In this document: positions 12,191 to 24,984 of the stretch, one piece after another
How positions within the stretch are numbered: the stretch's first letter is position 1
Layout of the letters: the number at the start of each line of letters is the position of its first letter
Origin: Acanthochlamys bracteata
Lineage: Eukaryota; Streptophyta; Magnoliopsida; Pandanales; Velloziaceae
Direction of reading: 5' to 3'
Length of the DNA: 64,000 nucleotides
Assembly (NCBI GenBank): GCA_019914995.1
Contig: CM034126.1
Location: 8,809,001-8,873,000, forward strand
Position numbers and translations under genes: made by a program
The notes under the pieces: generated by a model
Seen by the model: only the letters and a program-made list of their open reading frames with translations
What the model was told of the DNA's origin: nothing
Database searches by the model: none

Positions 12191-15100
12191 TTGGGAGTAC
12201 TATATAACTCCATTTTATTTAATTTATTTATCTTATATTTTCAATAATTTTTATAATATTTTCAGTATTTTTTTAATTTAGAAAATATTCAAAAATTTTA
12301 GGCAATAAGGTTTTATTATTATCTATTTTTTTAAGTAAAGAAAAAGGAGTTCAATTTTTGAAAAAAATTTAAAATATTTTTCACATAGAAAAGTTTTATT
12401 TTATAAGTATTTTTGAAAATCTATGTAATAGTAACTGTCTTGAAAAACGTTTGAAGCAGGTCTTTTTTATATTGTTTTATATAAATAAAAATATAGATCG
12501 GATCAAATGGGTCGGTTTGCGGTCTAGTTAATCGGTTTTGGGACTTTTGTTTATATGGCCAGATAAACAGTTATAGGATCGGATTGATTTTGGGTCGGTC
12601 CTACAAGCATATTAGGTCGATATTATTTGTCTGTTCGGTTACTATTGATATTGTTCGGTCAAAATTATCTGTTGATGTGATCATAGTTGATCAGATCAAT
12701 TTTTTAACTAAAAAAAATTAAATAATAAAAAAATAGATGTTAATTATAAAAAATATTTAATATTTAATTTTATCTCACTAATAATTGTTAAAATTATTTT
12801 TAAATTTTATTACTTATTATTATTAAAATAAAAAAATAAATCGGATAAATATGTAAGTCGCGCCATGAAAAGCTAGCCCGATCTGACATATTCGTTTGGC
12901 ACAAATGCATAAAACATTTTCATTGAAAATTTATTTACTGATTTACATCATATAAGTGTAATTTAAAAAAAATTATTGATATTAATTATTATTTAGCTAT
13001 TTCAGCATCTAGACCATGCTACACACTATCATTTAAAATTTGAACTTAGAAACTAATTTTTTGACATACCAAAAAAGTACTACAAAGAAAGTATATATTA
13101 TAGTTGATGCATTCGCGTACATCATTATATACGCTCGCTTGCATAATCTATATATATATATATATATATATCACTTCTTAAATGTACTTAGTGTACATCA
13201 GTGCAGCTCATCAATACAAAATTTCAAATAAGATATTCATCTTTGGATATAGAAAATTATGAGCTAAGAATAAGTTGATAAAATTTTAACTCAATTAGAT
13301 CAGAATCAATTTTCTAACTTTGTGATCAAGTTGATAGAAAGATAAAATATATTTTTAAAATTTTTTTTTTTGTCATATTGAAAATCGAATGAAGGTCGAT
13401 TTATAATCTGATTTAGCTGAAATTTTATGAATATATTTCTAACTCATAATTTTTATATCTAAAGATAGAAATTATATTTAAAATTTTGTAACGACGAAAC
13501 TGCGCTAATATATATAATATACGTTTAAGAGATGATGTATATATTCTCGTATAATACGATAAATGACATCGGGTACATTATACTGTGGAAGTTTTTTTTA
13601 GGTGTGTGCAGTGTGCTGATGTTGGAGTTTTGTCAGAAGGCTTTTCCTTGTCAGGTTTATCTTTGCTGCTTTTGATTGAGAGATGTTCTAATTAGTGTTA
13701 CATCATAATTTATAGGTGTGTTTTGTTAGTACTAATTTTTCCCCTACGATATTAAAAGATTCATATTTTTCTGGAGAGAGTCGAGATAGATTAATATTCG
13801 TTTTAAAGTTTATCATTTTATAGTTTTTATAGTTTTAACCTTTTAAGATACTTGCTAAAACGTTGTAAGAGTTTTTCAAACAGCGTTTTAGGTCGTTTAG
13901 AATTTGCTTAAAAATCAAAAGCTTTTGTAGATTTTTTGTGATATGTGTTTTTAGTCTAAAAAATTTTTAAGAAAAGTATAAACATAATAATTTTATAATA
14001 TATAATTTTTGATGTATTTTAAATTTTAAAAATAAAAGTGAAATATTTCTTAGAAAATAAAAAATTAAAAAAAGAAAAAAGACATCTAAACGTGCAGCTA
14101 AATGATAACTCTGTGGAAATGTTTTCTCAGAAACGTATTCCTTGTATTAAAAAAATAATAAAATGTTTTTATATTTTTATTTAAATAGATAAAATATAAA
14201 GTTTATTAGAAAGTCTAAAATTTTTGGGCACGTACTATGAGCATTTTATGTGCGAATCATAGGCATCGTCTATTAAAAAGTTTCTCCAAATCAGAAACAT
14301 TTTTATATAACTAATAAAACATAAGCACAATTATTTACCAGCTCTCTATTAATGTCAGAACCATTATTCAATATTACTACAGTCTGACTTAAAAAATTTA
14401 CCTTACTTGAAATTTTCTTTTCATCCCTTTAAATGAGTGTCGAAGAATTCAAATTACAAGGACTTCTAAAAATATATGGTTAACGGGGTACCAAAATATT
14501 AAAAATAGTTTAAAAATAGTTTGACCGCGGTAGGTTTAATATTACAAACATAACTACTATGTAAATAAAAATGACACTAAACTACATACTTAATAGTTGA
14601 AGAACAGAGTTGCTAAGTGTTTAAGTTGAAAATATGGATAATAACTGTGATTGTATGTATCTGTAAAAGCAAAATATCAACTAATAATAGGCGATGAAGT
14701 GAAATTTTGAGAAGATGAGAGTTTACTAAGACCTGTTTATATCATAGTTGTCAGATCCAGACCGAACTATTCGGATCGATCGAACGACAAATCGGTTTGA
14801 ATTTTGTGAAATAATTATCTGTACAATTAATCCGTTTTGACCCACTTTAATCTGATCGACCCGTCCGTCCGAGTCAAACCGAATTGAATAAGATTTTAAA
14901 AAAAATAATTTTAAAAATTTAAATTGATGATATATTTAATATAAAAATAATTATTAAAGTCTTATCTTAAAAATTAGTATGTAGTTTAGATTTTATATTT
15001 GGATGTAATAATGCAAAAATATAATTGATTATGTCTTATTTGTAAAAATTAATTATTAGTAATTTTTAAATTTTTATATTGTAAATATTCAGACTCAAAT

Positions 15101-16886
15101 ATGTATATCAAAAAAGTTAATTATATCTATTTTATATTTCATCTATTTAATAATTTTATCTTCTTCTAATCGCCTAATTTATTTAAATACTTTTCATTAT
15201 AAATTTTCGCTATGATTGTTATTGCTATTATTATTGATAGTAATGCCATAGTAGAAGTATTTTAATTTTTACCTATGATTGTTCCTGCTATTATTATTGG
15301 TAGTGTCATAATGGTAATAAATTTCTCACTGTGATTGTTATAATTATTGGTCGAAAATGTTTTAATATTATTGACCGATCTGACAGATCAATCCGAAAAT
15401 CGTGACTCGAATAATTTTTCAGTTCGACATCCGATTCAATTCTTATAATTATGGTTTAGATAAGTTGAAGAATCTTGCGGTTAAGTGAAATTTTGACCAC
15501 TAAACTACTTGTCTAGAAAGCTTCAAACTAGATGGCTCTTTTTCTACTTCCAAAATTGGATTTTGACACAAATACACCTCCTACGTTTACGAGTCATGGA
15601 CGTGTTTGGATTGTTTAAAATTGGGAGTTTTACTACAATAAAAAAAAGTTAGACTTATTTGTAAACTAAAAGAGTTTATCTTGTGAATCTTGTGATGTAT
15701 AATTTATTTTTTATTTTAAAATAATGACAGAAAAAATAAGCCGCACGTGGCTTATTTTAAAAATTACGATTCGTAATATATAAAAAATTGCTTATAAATA
15801 GTCTATTTATGAAAAACTAAAGGAATGTTTGGATGTAATTAAAATAAAGAGGCTTTCTAAGAAAAAATCTATTTTAGAGCTTTACCAGAAACGAGTGGTG
15901 ATTTTACTTCAAAAAATAATAAAATTTATACATATAAAAATTTTATGATGTACAATTATTTATAAATTTTAATTTTAAACAAAAATTAAAATAATGTAGA
16001 AGTCTATTGAAAATCGAAAAGTTAAAATAAAATTTTAAAAAGTAGTGAGCACTGTTAAACATGCTTTAAGCGAAGTTACTTTATTTGGATAAATAAACTT
16101 TTAGTCTTCGCATGATTTATGTCGAAAGAAATAACACTCGAAAAAGCTAATTAAGATAAGAACTCCAGTGCAAGGTCCGGCCTATACACAAAAAAAACTC
16201 AATGGTGTAGAATCTTCTACTATATGAATCAATTTAAATTTTATACTTATATCTGTGTGGAATTAATCAAACTTATTCTTATACTTAATAATCTCCCTAT
16301 TAATTTAGTGTTGGATGGAGATGAATGTTGTTGAATGGATGTAAAAGTAAATCAATTCACCTCAATCTCATAGTCAGATGAATAAAGATAAATTTTAATC
16401 CTAGTGAAACCCTTTATGAGGGTGAAACGATTACACTCTGACATAGAGTGCAAGCAAGGTGAAGATTAATAAATGTTAAAATTTAGTTTCCTATTACTTT
16501 TTTCTATTTTTTCAAAAATAGATTTAAATTTAATTTTTTTTTAAAATTAGCATATATTGTATTTTATTATAAGAACTTATATTTATTTTTGTTTCAATTG
16601 ACTTTACTATAAAACATATAACTGGTATATTTTACTATGTAACCAATTTTATATATTTATGTAAAAATATTTGATGTAATTCTATTAAGTTATATCTAAC
16701 ATTAATCAGAAATTAGTACATAAAAAAGTTAATTTGAAATTAGATTAACTAAATTTATATTAATTTAAAGTTAAACTAATATGATTCAAAAAAAATATAT
16801 TTGAGTTCTATCACAGAAGTTTCACTCAATTACTCACTCATTTATCCTTCATTTAAAAACCGGTAAATACTTAATTTTACTATATC
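12191..16886. other. AT-rich intergenic stretch with degenerate repeat remnants
   Basis: No gene is seen. The stretch is strongly A+T-rich, with islands of CGGTC/GATCG-rich sequence at about 12490-12900 and 14750-15460. Such islands are typical of old non-autonomous DNA transposons. A short (TA)n run lies at about 13148-13171. Confidence 0.6.
14740..15475. mobile_element. Possible degraded inverted-repeat element
   Basis: The left end (around 14745-14800: atagttgtcagatc, ccgaac, cggatcgatcg) and the right end read on the opposite strand (accataattataag, gaatcggatgtcgaac) are weakly similar and inverted. The interior is A+T-rich and has no coding potential. No target duplication could be fixed. 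It may be a MITE or only a chance pairing of two GC-rich islands. Confidence 0.3.
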
Positions 16887-17268
16887 TATAGGTGCAAAAA
16901 CAAAGTGCCAAGTTAATATATCTGAAGTCGGCCGTCTCTGGTTTTCAATTCTCACGATCCGGCCCATTTACCCGATTTATATTTTAATTTTATATAAAAA
17001 ATAGAAATTAAAAATTATTTTTAAGATAAAATTAAAAAATAAATATTTTTTAGTAATATAAAAATATTTTTTAATTAAAATTTGATTTAATTAAAATTTG
17101 ACCCATATTGGACCGGTCAATATGAATCGATCAATTGATCGAATCAATATGACGGGCAAACTAATAATCCGTCCCGCCTGCCAAATAAATCGGCCGGCCG
17201 ACCCGGTTGTCACATTCGCTCACCGACCACGGCCCGCTCGTTTGGTCCGACCCATTTTTACATCTCTA
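16887..17268. mobile_element. hAT-type MITE with 8-bp target duplication
   Basis: A 382-bp element lies between two identical 8-bp copies of actatatc (16879-16886 and 17269-17276). The ends are imperfect inverted repeats: TATAGGTGCAAAAAC at the left, and TAGAGATGTAAAAATG when the right end is read from the other strand. An 8-bp duplication and TAGAG-type ends fit the hAT superfamily. The interior has GC-rich arms (cggcccatttacccg; ccgacccggttg) around an A+T core and no gene. Confidence 0.7.
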
Positions 17269-17276
17269 ACTATATC

Positions 17277-17996
17277 CAAACACAAGGTTAAATGAATCCT
17301 CTTCCTTTATGTCACCTTCATTACTCTCACTTCAGTTACTTCTACTCTTACTTTTTAATTTCGGCTCCAAAAATGCATAAGAATGAGTGGATCACATCTT
17401 TTCTCCGCATCCAGGCGCAAAAAAGCTTAAGAGCTTGTGTTCTGAGTCACCTGTCACCATGTGCAGGTTCATAGAAGTCACATTACTCTTAATTAGTTTA
17501 CTGTCTAGCCAAATGAGAGCCGGAACAAAAATCGATCGTTCTGGAGCTTAAGTATACTATCGGTTTTGATACTAGCGCTGGGAGGATTCAGCGATCGGAA
17601 GAGCTAGCCAGACAAAAATTTCACCTCAAAATTTGGCCTATATATTAGATAATATAATCGAAACCAAATAATGTAAACTAGTAGGTATAAAATTTTCTAG
17701 CATATAAATCATTTTTCACTTTATTCTTTTACTCACGTGGAACAAATTTAATTTATTTTTATGCTGATTTGTTTACACATCCTGCATATAGAGAATTATA
17801 CTCAATAACTTATTTTTTTTATTACTATAAGCATATATATATTCAAAATTTTCAAAAATTAAATATTCTTAAAATCAAATCTTTCTAAAATTAAGTCAAA
17901 TTAAATTTTTCTAAAATAAAATTAAATCTAATTTTTATAAATAATTTTTTTCTAAATTAAGCACTCTAAATACAAAAATGAATTAAATATCCTTAT
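17277..17996. other. Intergenic, probably including the copia element's 3' LTR remnant
   Basis: No gene is seen. Just beyond the RNase H frame of the copia element the minus strand reads a purine-rich stretch followed by TGATAAGGATATTTAATTC (about 17979-17997). That is where its 3' LTR should begin. The LTR's far end could not be located and no matching 5' LTR was found. Confidence 0.4.
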
Positions 17997-20900
17997 CATG
18001 GCCCCGTAAGATGAAGCTCTAAACGAAGATTGCAATCTTAGACTGAAGAAGAAGAAAGCGCATCTGAAGAAATGGTTTGGTGAGTGCGTCAGCCAGTTGA
18101 TCTTCTGATAAAACATGAGTGACGCGCAAAGCATCATTTTGAACTTTGTCCTTAATAAAGTAAAAATCAATGGCAATATATTCATCCTATAATAAAAAAC
18201 TGGATTGGAGGACAAATGTGTAGCACCAATATTGTCACAATATATAACATGAGTAGTTAGAAGTTGAACACCAAACTCGAATAAAAGAGAGCAAATATAA
18301 CTGAGTTCTGCAACAGTGGAGCCAACAAAACGATATTCAGCTTCCGTAGAGGAACGAGCAACAATCTGTTGTTTTTTTGAACTCCAGGAGATTGGATTGC
18401 GGTTTAAATACACCACATAAGCACTGGTAGAGGTGGAGTCATCTTTGTTACCTATCCAGTTAGCATCCAAGAAGGCATGTAGAAATATAGATGATTCACG
18501 ATATAAAAATAATCCGTAATTTAATGTACCAGATAGATAGCGAAGGAGGCGTTTGACGGCTGTCCAATGCTCAGTTGTTGGCCGTTGTATGAATTAAGAG
18601 AGCTTGTTAACTGCAAATACAATATTTGGTCGTGTGAGAGACAAATATTAAGGGCTCCCAACTACAGTCTGAAATTCTGTTGGATCAAATAAAATTGTGC
18701 CGGTATGAAGTGTCAACATTAGACTTGTGGATAAGAGAGTCATGACGATTTTGACATCGATCATTTTAATTCGGACAAGCAGATTGCTAATGCACCGTCA
18801 ATGAGAGAGAAAAAGATCATGGTTGTGTGAAATAATCTCAACACAAAAAAAAATGATAATGGTCCAAGATCTTTCAATGAGAATCGTTAGGCAAAAAACT
18901 CCATAAATCGTTTTACAAAATTCTGGCTATCTCCTGCAATGATCAAATCATCAGCATAGATAAGTAAATAAATAAGATGCCCACCTGTATTAAGAATGAA
19001 GAGTGAGGTGTCCGCATGAGAGTCCATAAAGGCAGAGTCAAATAAAAATATTTTAAGCTCGTGATACCAAGCAAGTAGTGTTTGTTTGAGACCATAAATA
19101 GTTTTGCGAAGTTTGCAGACATTAGTGGGAAAGTCCGGATCAATAAATTCGGGTGGTTAAGTCATGTAGGCGTTTTCAAATAGGTGTCCCTAAAGAAATA
19201 TAATATTAACATCAAGCTAGCGAAGTGACCACTTCCTACTGGTGGTAAGACTTAGAACAAAACTAGCAGTTGTTGGTTTGATAATTGGATTAAATGTGTC
19301 ATTATAGTCTACTCCGGACCGTTGATGAAATCTCATAATAACCAAGCGTGCTTTGTACCTATCAATAGAGCCATCAGATAGTAGTTTAGTGCAAAAAATT
19401 CACTCATATCCCACAATATTTTGTGAGGAGTCAAATGGAACAAATTTCCAAATGTCATTTCGAACAAGAGCATCAAACTCTTCGAATATGGCCCGACACC
19501 ATTTAGAATCTTTGAAGGCTTGGGTCGTAGTTGTTGATTCTAAGTCATCAGAGGATTATAGTTGAGCTGTCAAGTTGAGTTTTTTAATAGGCTTGTGGAT
19601 GTTGTTCTTGAATCTGCTTTGCATGGGATGATTGTTGTTGGTTGAAATATGGGACTCACTAAAAGACTGAGTAGTGTTGGTAGAATGAGGCACAAATGAT
19701 GTAGGCGATAAATTTAGATTGTTGGAGGGGGTCCTTGTGTAGGGGGTGCTACGTTAGATGGCGTTGTGATTGGCATTGAGGAGGGGTTGAAAATTAGAAT
19801 GATGAAAACAGGAGAAAAGTAGGGAACCCCATGTGCCAACAGTGATAGATTCAGGACGGAAAAGATTACATTGAAGAGAGAAAAAAGAAAAAAACAGATT
19901 TAATAAATTCAACGTGGCGAGACAAATAGATTTTGGAGGTAGAATTGTCAAGATAAAGATATATACTTTGTGTAAGAGAGTAACCGAAAAAATACATAGT
20001 TTGGAGCGAGAGGCAAGTTTGTGAGGTGAATAAGGACGAAGTCAAGAATAGCATAAATAACCAAATACTCGAAGTTTAAAATAACTAGGTAGATGGCAAA
20101 ATATTTTTTCAAAGGAAAGTGAAATTGAAGTGTTAGAATGGGTAGACGATTAATGAGATAAAAGACATTAGCGAAAGGGTGAGACCAATATATGAGTGGG
20201 AGAGATGCATGAGAAAGAAGAGAGAGGGCAGTTTCAATAATATTGCGGTGTCGTCATCTAGAATATCCATTATGTTCTGGAGTATGTGGGAGAGTGATGA
20301 GGTGAGAAATATCATTTTTAGAAAAAAAAATTTTAAAATTTTGATATTCTCCATCATTGTCGGTATAAAGACTAATAATTTTGTAGGAAAAATAATTTTC
20401 TCCGAGAGCTTTGAAGCGAATAAAAATATCATACACATTAAATTTTGTTTTGAGTGATAAATTTATATATACTTAGTGAAGTGATTAACGAAAATAACAT
20501 AATATTTGAAACCATCATGAGATATAATAGGTGAAGTCCAAACATCAGAGAAAATGATTTCAAGAGGTTTAGAAGAAGTAAGAATGGATTTGGAAAATGG
20601 TAACTTGCGACTTTTGTTGCAGTGATAATCATTACAATAAATTATTGTGGATACAAGAGTAGATATTTGTAATTAACCATTAGATATAATATGCTTAAAG
20701 ATTTGAAGAGATAGATGCGCTAATCTATGATGCCATTCGGATGAAGAGGTTTTGACACTAGATAGAGCAAGTAATGGTGAAGATTGAATTAGTATGATTG
20801 GCCACTCATAAACGCTATCTTTAATTTGCCCTTGAAGAGGTTGTGCCCCCGTACGAAGATCTTTCATAAGAAAAGAATGTGGTAAGAATTTAACTAAAAT

Positions 20901-21480
20901 ATTATTGGTGATCCAAAATTGAAAAATAGAGATTAAATTTTTTTAATGTTTGGCACACAAAGAATATTATTGAGTGTAAAATTATGAGTATAAAAGTAGA
21001 AACAGTGTCGGTGATTGGTAAATCTATACCATCTATAATCATAATATCGTCGAAACTATTGTAGGGAGAATGAAGTGAGAGATTGTTGAGATCGCCGGTA
21101 ACATGATGGAAGACACCACTGTCAAGTAGCCAATAGAGAGTTTCTGTGCCAGTATTCGCTACAAAATTAGTTCGTTGCTGCCATGATCGAAAATTTGTTT
21201 CAGATCCGCGGTTGGTTGGCACTTGATTGATCAGCACTAGACGAAAAGATAGGCACCGCTTAGTTGAGTGTCCTTAAGTGCCACAAATTTAACAATGATC
21301 AAGATATGGTCTTGGTGAAGGGCGTTCTAATAGATGTTGGCGTGGAGGATCCAGTATTTGAAGATATAGTGGGACGAAAAAAGCATGTGTGATCAGAGTT
21401 GAAAGAGAAATGGGGCTTTGAATTTCTGTGTGCTGGATTAGTAGTCGCTGGTATTGGTTGAGCCTTAGTGCAATTTTTGT
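17990..21480 (-). mobile_element. Decayed Ty1/copia retrotransposon (5'-truncated)
   Basis: The minus strand carries, in copia order: a GAG zinc-knuckle remnant (about 21245-21300, GHSTKRC with stops around it); a protease-like LLDSG (about 21120); a GAG-pre-integrase motif WHHRLAHLS (about 20735); integrase core pieces with TDNDGEYQNF and HTPEHNG (about 20250-20400); reverse transcriptase with YADD (about 18955); and RNase H with STEAEYR (about 18340) and LADALTKPF near the 3' end. Frameshifts and stops break every domain. Most of GAG and the 5' LTR are missing at the 21.48-kb end, so the copy cannot move by itself. Confidence 0.9.
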
Positions 21481-21895
21481 TATAGATAAAAACGATGATA
21501 AAAACGAGAGAAGTTATAGAATTGTAGTTCTTCTCTTAATTTTAGTTTGTCTTTAGTGCAATTTTTGTTCTTATGGGTATGTTTTAATTGCATAAAATTC
21601 TACTTTTTTTCCAATTTTTGAATTTTATTATTTTATATATTTTAATTATCATTATGAACTCTACTTTATTTCCACATCAAACTTTATTTCCAAATATTAC
21701 TTTATGTATTTTAATTACCACTTCAAATATTACTTCTACAGAACTTTATTTCTTACCAAATTTTATTTTTATGAAATCACTAGCATGAAGTTATAAAGAA
21801 ATTATAAATAAAATCGAGGTTTTTACGATTTAGAATAAAAATGAATCTGCAAGTAAAGAGTTTACATGAAGTGTTTAGGGCACCACTTGCTGAAG
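21481..21895. other. Intergenic, A+T-rich
   Basis: No gene is seen. A near-identical short sequence (ttagtgcaatttttgtt) occurs twice about 90 bases apart near 21465 and 21555. It may mark a small local duplication at the broken end of the copia copy. Confidence 0.4.
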
Positions 21896-24255
21896 TGTCA
21901 AGATCCAAAACTAAATCATGACCGGCACTGTACTAAACCGAGTTCAGACAAGGCCCAAACTCAATAAAACTAACTTGCCAAGTTAAAAAAATTTCAACAT
22001 GATCATCCCTAAAAACTTAATAGGAAAAATCTGTGCAAACAATAATAACCATACTCATAACCAAAAATCTGAAGCAATAAAAAAAACGACCAACATGAAA
22101 CTCATGTACACACAAATACACTAATGGCTACCTATAGCCGTAACACCTATTACAATCCAAAACAAATACTATCATAATACTGCATACAATAAAGTACAAG
22201 AAAAGTTAATACCCATCAAGGATTACAAAGCTAACTATATGCCAAAAGATTTATGGTATACCCTTCGTATGCTCGCGGTCCAGCAATACCGAATCTAATC
22301 AGTGCCCGTTGGCCTCTGACCTATCTGGGGAGGCCAAAGAAGAGAAAAAAGGTTGAGCTCAGTTTCAGTGAGATAAAATAGTAGAATGCCCAATTTAGAT
22401 ATCTAATGTATTAACTAGGTATTATAATACTATCTGTATGCAACATATGCAACGATAAATTAGATCAGATTCTACTAAGTCTTGAATCGTCCCATACCGA
22501 CTCAGCCCTTAACGGAGATACGATAATATGAAATAATATTATGCACCACTCTCAAGGCTATAATATATATATACATACACATAGCCTATGCAAGTAAGTA
22601 TATATAATAATGTAACGAATGCATCAAGTGTAACAGTCATACGAGTTAGACGATCGAGTGAGATCACATCTCCAATTCACATCATGCTACTAGTATATCA
22701 TACAAGCATACATACGTAATATCTTTATATATCAAAGCCACAAGTAAGCTCGGAGTCCAGTATGTCCTGGAACCCACGGGCAATCCATATCTCATAACTC
22801 GATTTTCAATATATTTTAGGGACCCATCTGCTATCCATATATCTCGGTGCCTAGTATATTTTAGAACCCACCGTATTAGTATCTCATTCAAGTATACATA
22901 ATATAATAAGTTATGATAGTACCTGTCAAGTTCTATACTGTCCCACACCAATACAGGCCCTAACAAGTAGGTGCAACCCATTAGGTTTTCATACGATGAA
23001 CATGTTATGCCCAATGCCTTCAATGCTATCGTGATTATACTTATCCATATATGAAAGAAAAATATTGACATGTATATTGCATATTTAAAATATAAACATT
23101 GACACGTATTTTGAAATAGGACCCGACTTAGAAGGCCTACATCGAGGTTTTTTATTCTCCTAATTATGCCACATAGTCTATAATATGCGAACATGCTAGT
23201 AATAAATATAAACATGTACAGACATATATAGCATGAAGGATAAATCATAATATGTAACAAGAATTGCAAAGTATGCCAAAATTTCCAAGCAAATGCTACC
23301 TGTACCGAAAGGCTAACGTTAATTTAGGAACAAAAAGTGGCACGATAACCCTACATGTAGTCCTAACAATCACCCACGTCGATTTTTTCGCGTTAAGCTC
23401 AACTCACAATTCCTCGTGAAATTCTATTACACATGACGATATATCTATTCAACCAATAATTTCATTCTAATCCACTACTCAACCAACTACCATTACTAGC
23501 AATTTTAGAGGGCTTACCAACTCAAAAGAGACGATCGGATTCTGAAATGACTTAAATCGACAACAACTCGCTTATTTCCAATCCGACGATTTTCTAGAAC
23601 GAAACAAATTAATAATTTATTTAACAACAATTTCAAATACGCGATGAAAGAATTTTTAACTCATTTAATCGAGTCGCTGGAAAAGTTCGCCGGATTTCGG
23701 CAATAAATAGTGCTAGCCGGAAAATAAATAGTCAGAGAAGAAAAATTAAGCCGCTGCGAGAACAATAGAGACACTAAGCTCAAAGGAAAAATGACGTTGA
23801 GTTAAATGCACACCGGCGATCAAAATTAAAAAAAAAAAATCAATTTCATGTCCGGCGAAGCAATTCCATCCTCAACTCAAAATTTAATCCAATTTATAAA
23901 GGGAAATGATTAACCAGACTAAGGAGATGAATTTTGACTGCTTATCATGGTCGAAAGGCCGGCGAAAAGATCCAGTGAAAACCCTAATTCCTAACCGGAC
24001 GGTGAAGCTTGATGGAGTTGGGATGGCTATATAGACGAGGAGGAAAATAAAGGCCTAAAGAAGGAGAAGCAATGTTTGCCGCCGGAGGGAGCTAATCGCA
24101 AGCCGAAGAGGACAGTAGAGAGTTGCTGTAGGGAGGAGATAAGGAGCCTCTCGGCAAAAAAAAAAAAAAATTAAAATTAAAAAAAGACATTGCATGTTAG
24201 AGCTTCTATTTTCAACAATTAACTTTTTTTAGCCCATAAAACTATAGATATTACA
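21896..24255. mobile_element. Solo LTR, family copy 1 (2,360 bp), TSD tgaag
   Basis: The unit starts TGTCAAGATCC and ends ATATTACA, so it has TG...CA termini. It sits between identical 5-bp duplications, tgaag at 21891-21895 and 24256-24260. It shares blocks with two further copies (54131-57555 and 60516-63297): ggccaaagaagagaa plus cagtgag near 22340; aacgataaatt...ctaagtcttgaatcgt near 22450; gatcgagtgagatc near 22650; and aatttaggaa...gtggcacgataaccc near 23320. No second LTR and no retroviral-type genes lie within, so a solo LTR formed by recombination is the simplest reading. By the TGTAA-type start the element is probably oriented on the minus strand. Confidence 0.85.
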
Positions 24256-24260
24256 TGAAG

Positions 24261-24984
24261 TATCTAGAAGAGCTGGAGGATTCAATTACGACAATGCGGT
24301 TTACTCTAAAAAATAAAATTTAGCTAGTTTACCTTTTTATATAATATATTTTCATCAATGCTAGAAATTATTGTGTTGTCGGGACTTCTACCTATTTTCT
24401 ATCCACTTCAAATAAGATATTAGAAAACCAATCTTAATGGCACAAAAATATAAACTCCTAAAATATCTAGTTGAGTTCTCAGTATTGGCAGTTTGGGTTA
24501 AGTTATTAAAAATTTATAATGAGTTGCAAACTAAAAAATATAGTAAGATATTTGAAACTAATATTTTGAAAGTTATTTTTAGGTGCAAAAACATACACGC
24601 TTACTGATAACAGATGAATTCAGCTAAACTTTGATAGGTTTCACCATTTGGTGAAAGCTGCTTATAGCCTTATAGAGAGGTTCGTTTTACTATTGTGGAG
24701 TGCAACTTGCATTCTATGCTGACTTACATGCAATAAAAAATAAAATGCCCGCACCAACAATTTTTTTTGTTAAAGTGGCAATAAAAATCACCGGCTATAA
24801 TCCAGATAACAGTCAACCGAAAATCTCATTCCTTAATGGTCGTTTTGAAATTGCGGCTGGGATACTTATTTATCTTCATTTAAAAATTTTATTTTTCAAA
24901 AATTTTTACAGTATTCTAAAGAATCTTTCAAATATGATTGAATTATACATCATTAAATCTTTATATATATATATATATATATAT
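24261..24984. other. Intergenic, ending in a (TA)n tract
   Basis: No recognisable gene. An open frame at 24700-25062 runs out into the TA repeat and the MULE end and has no family motif. The (TA)n tract at about 24962-24984 is the insertion site of the MULE. Confidence 0.5.

Noticed and set aside
22682-23269. Minus-strand open frame of 195 codons
   Set aside because: It lies inside solo LTR copy 1, is not kept in copies 2 and 3, and shows no domain.
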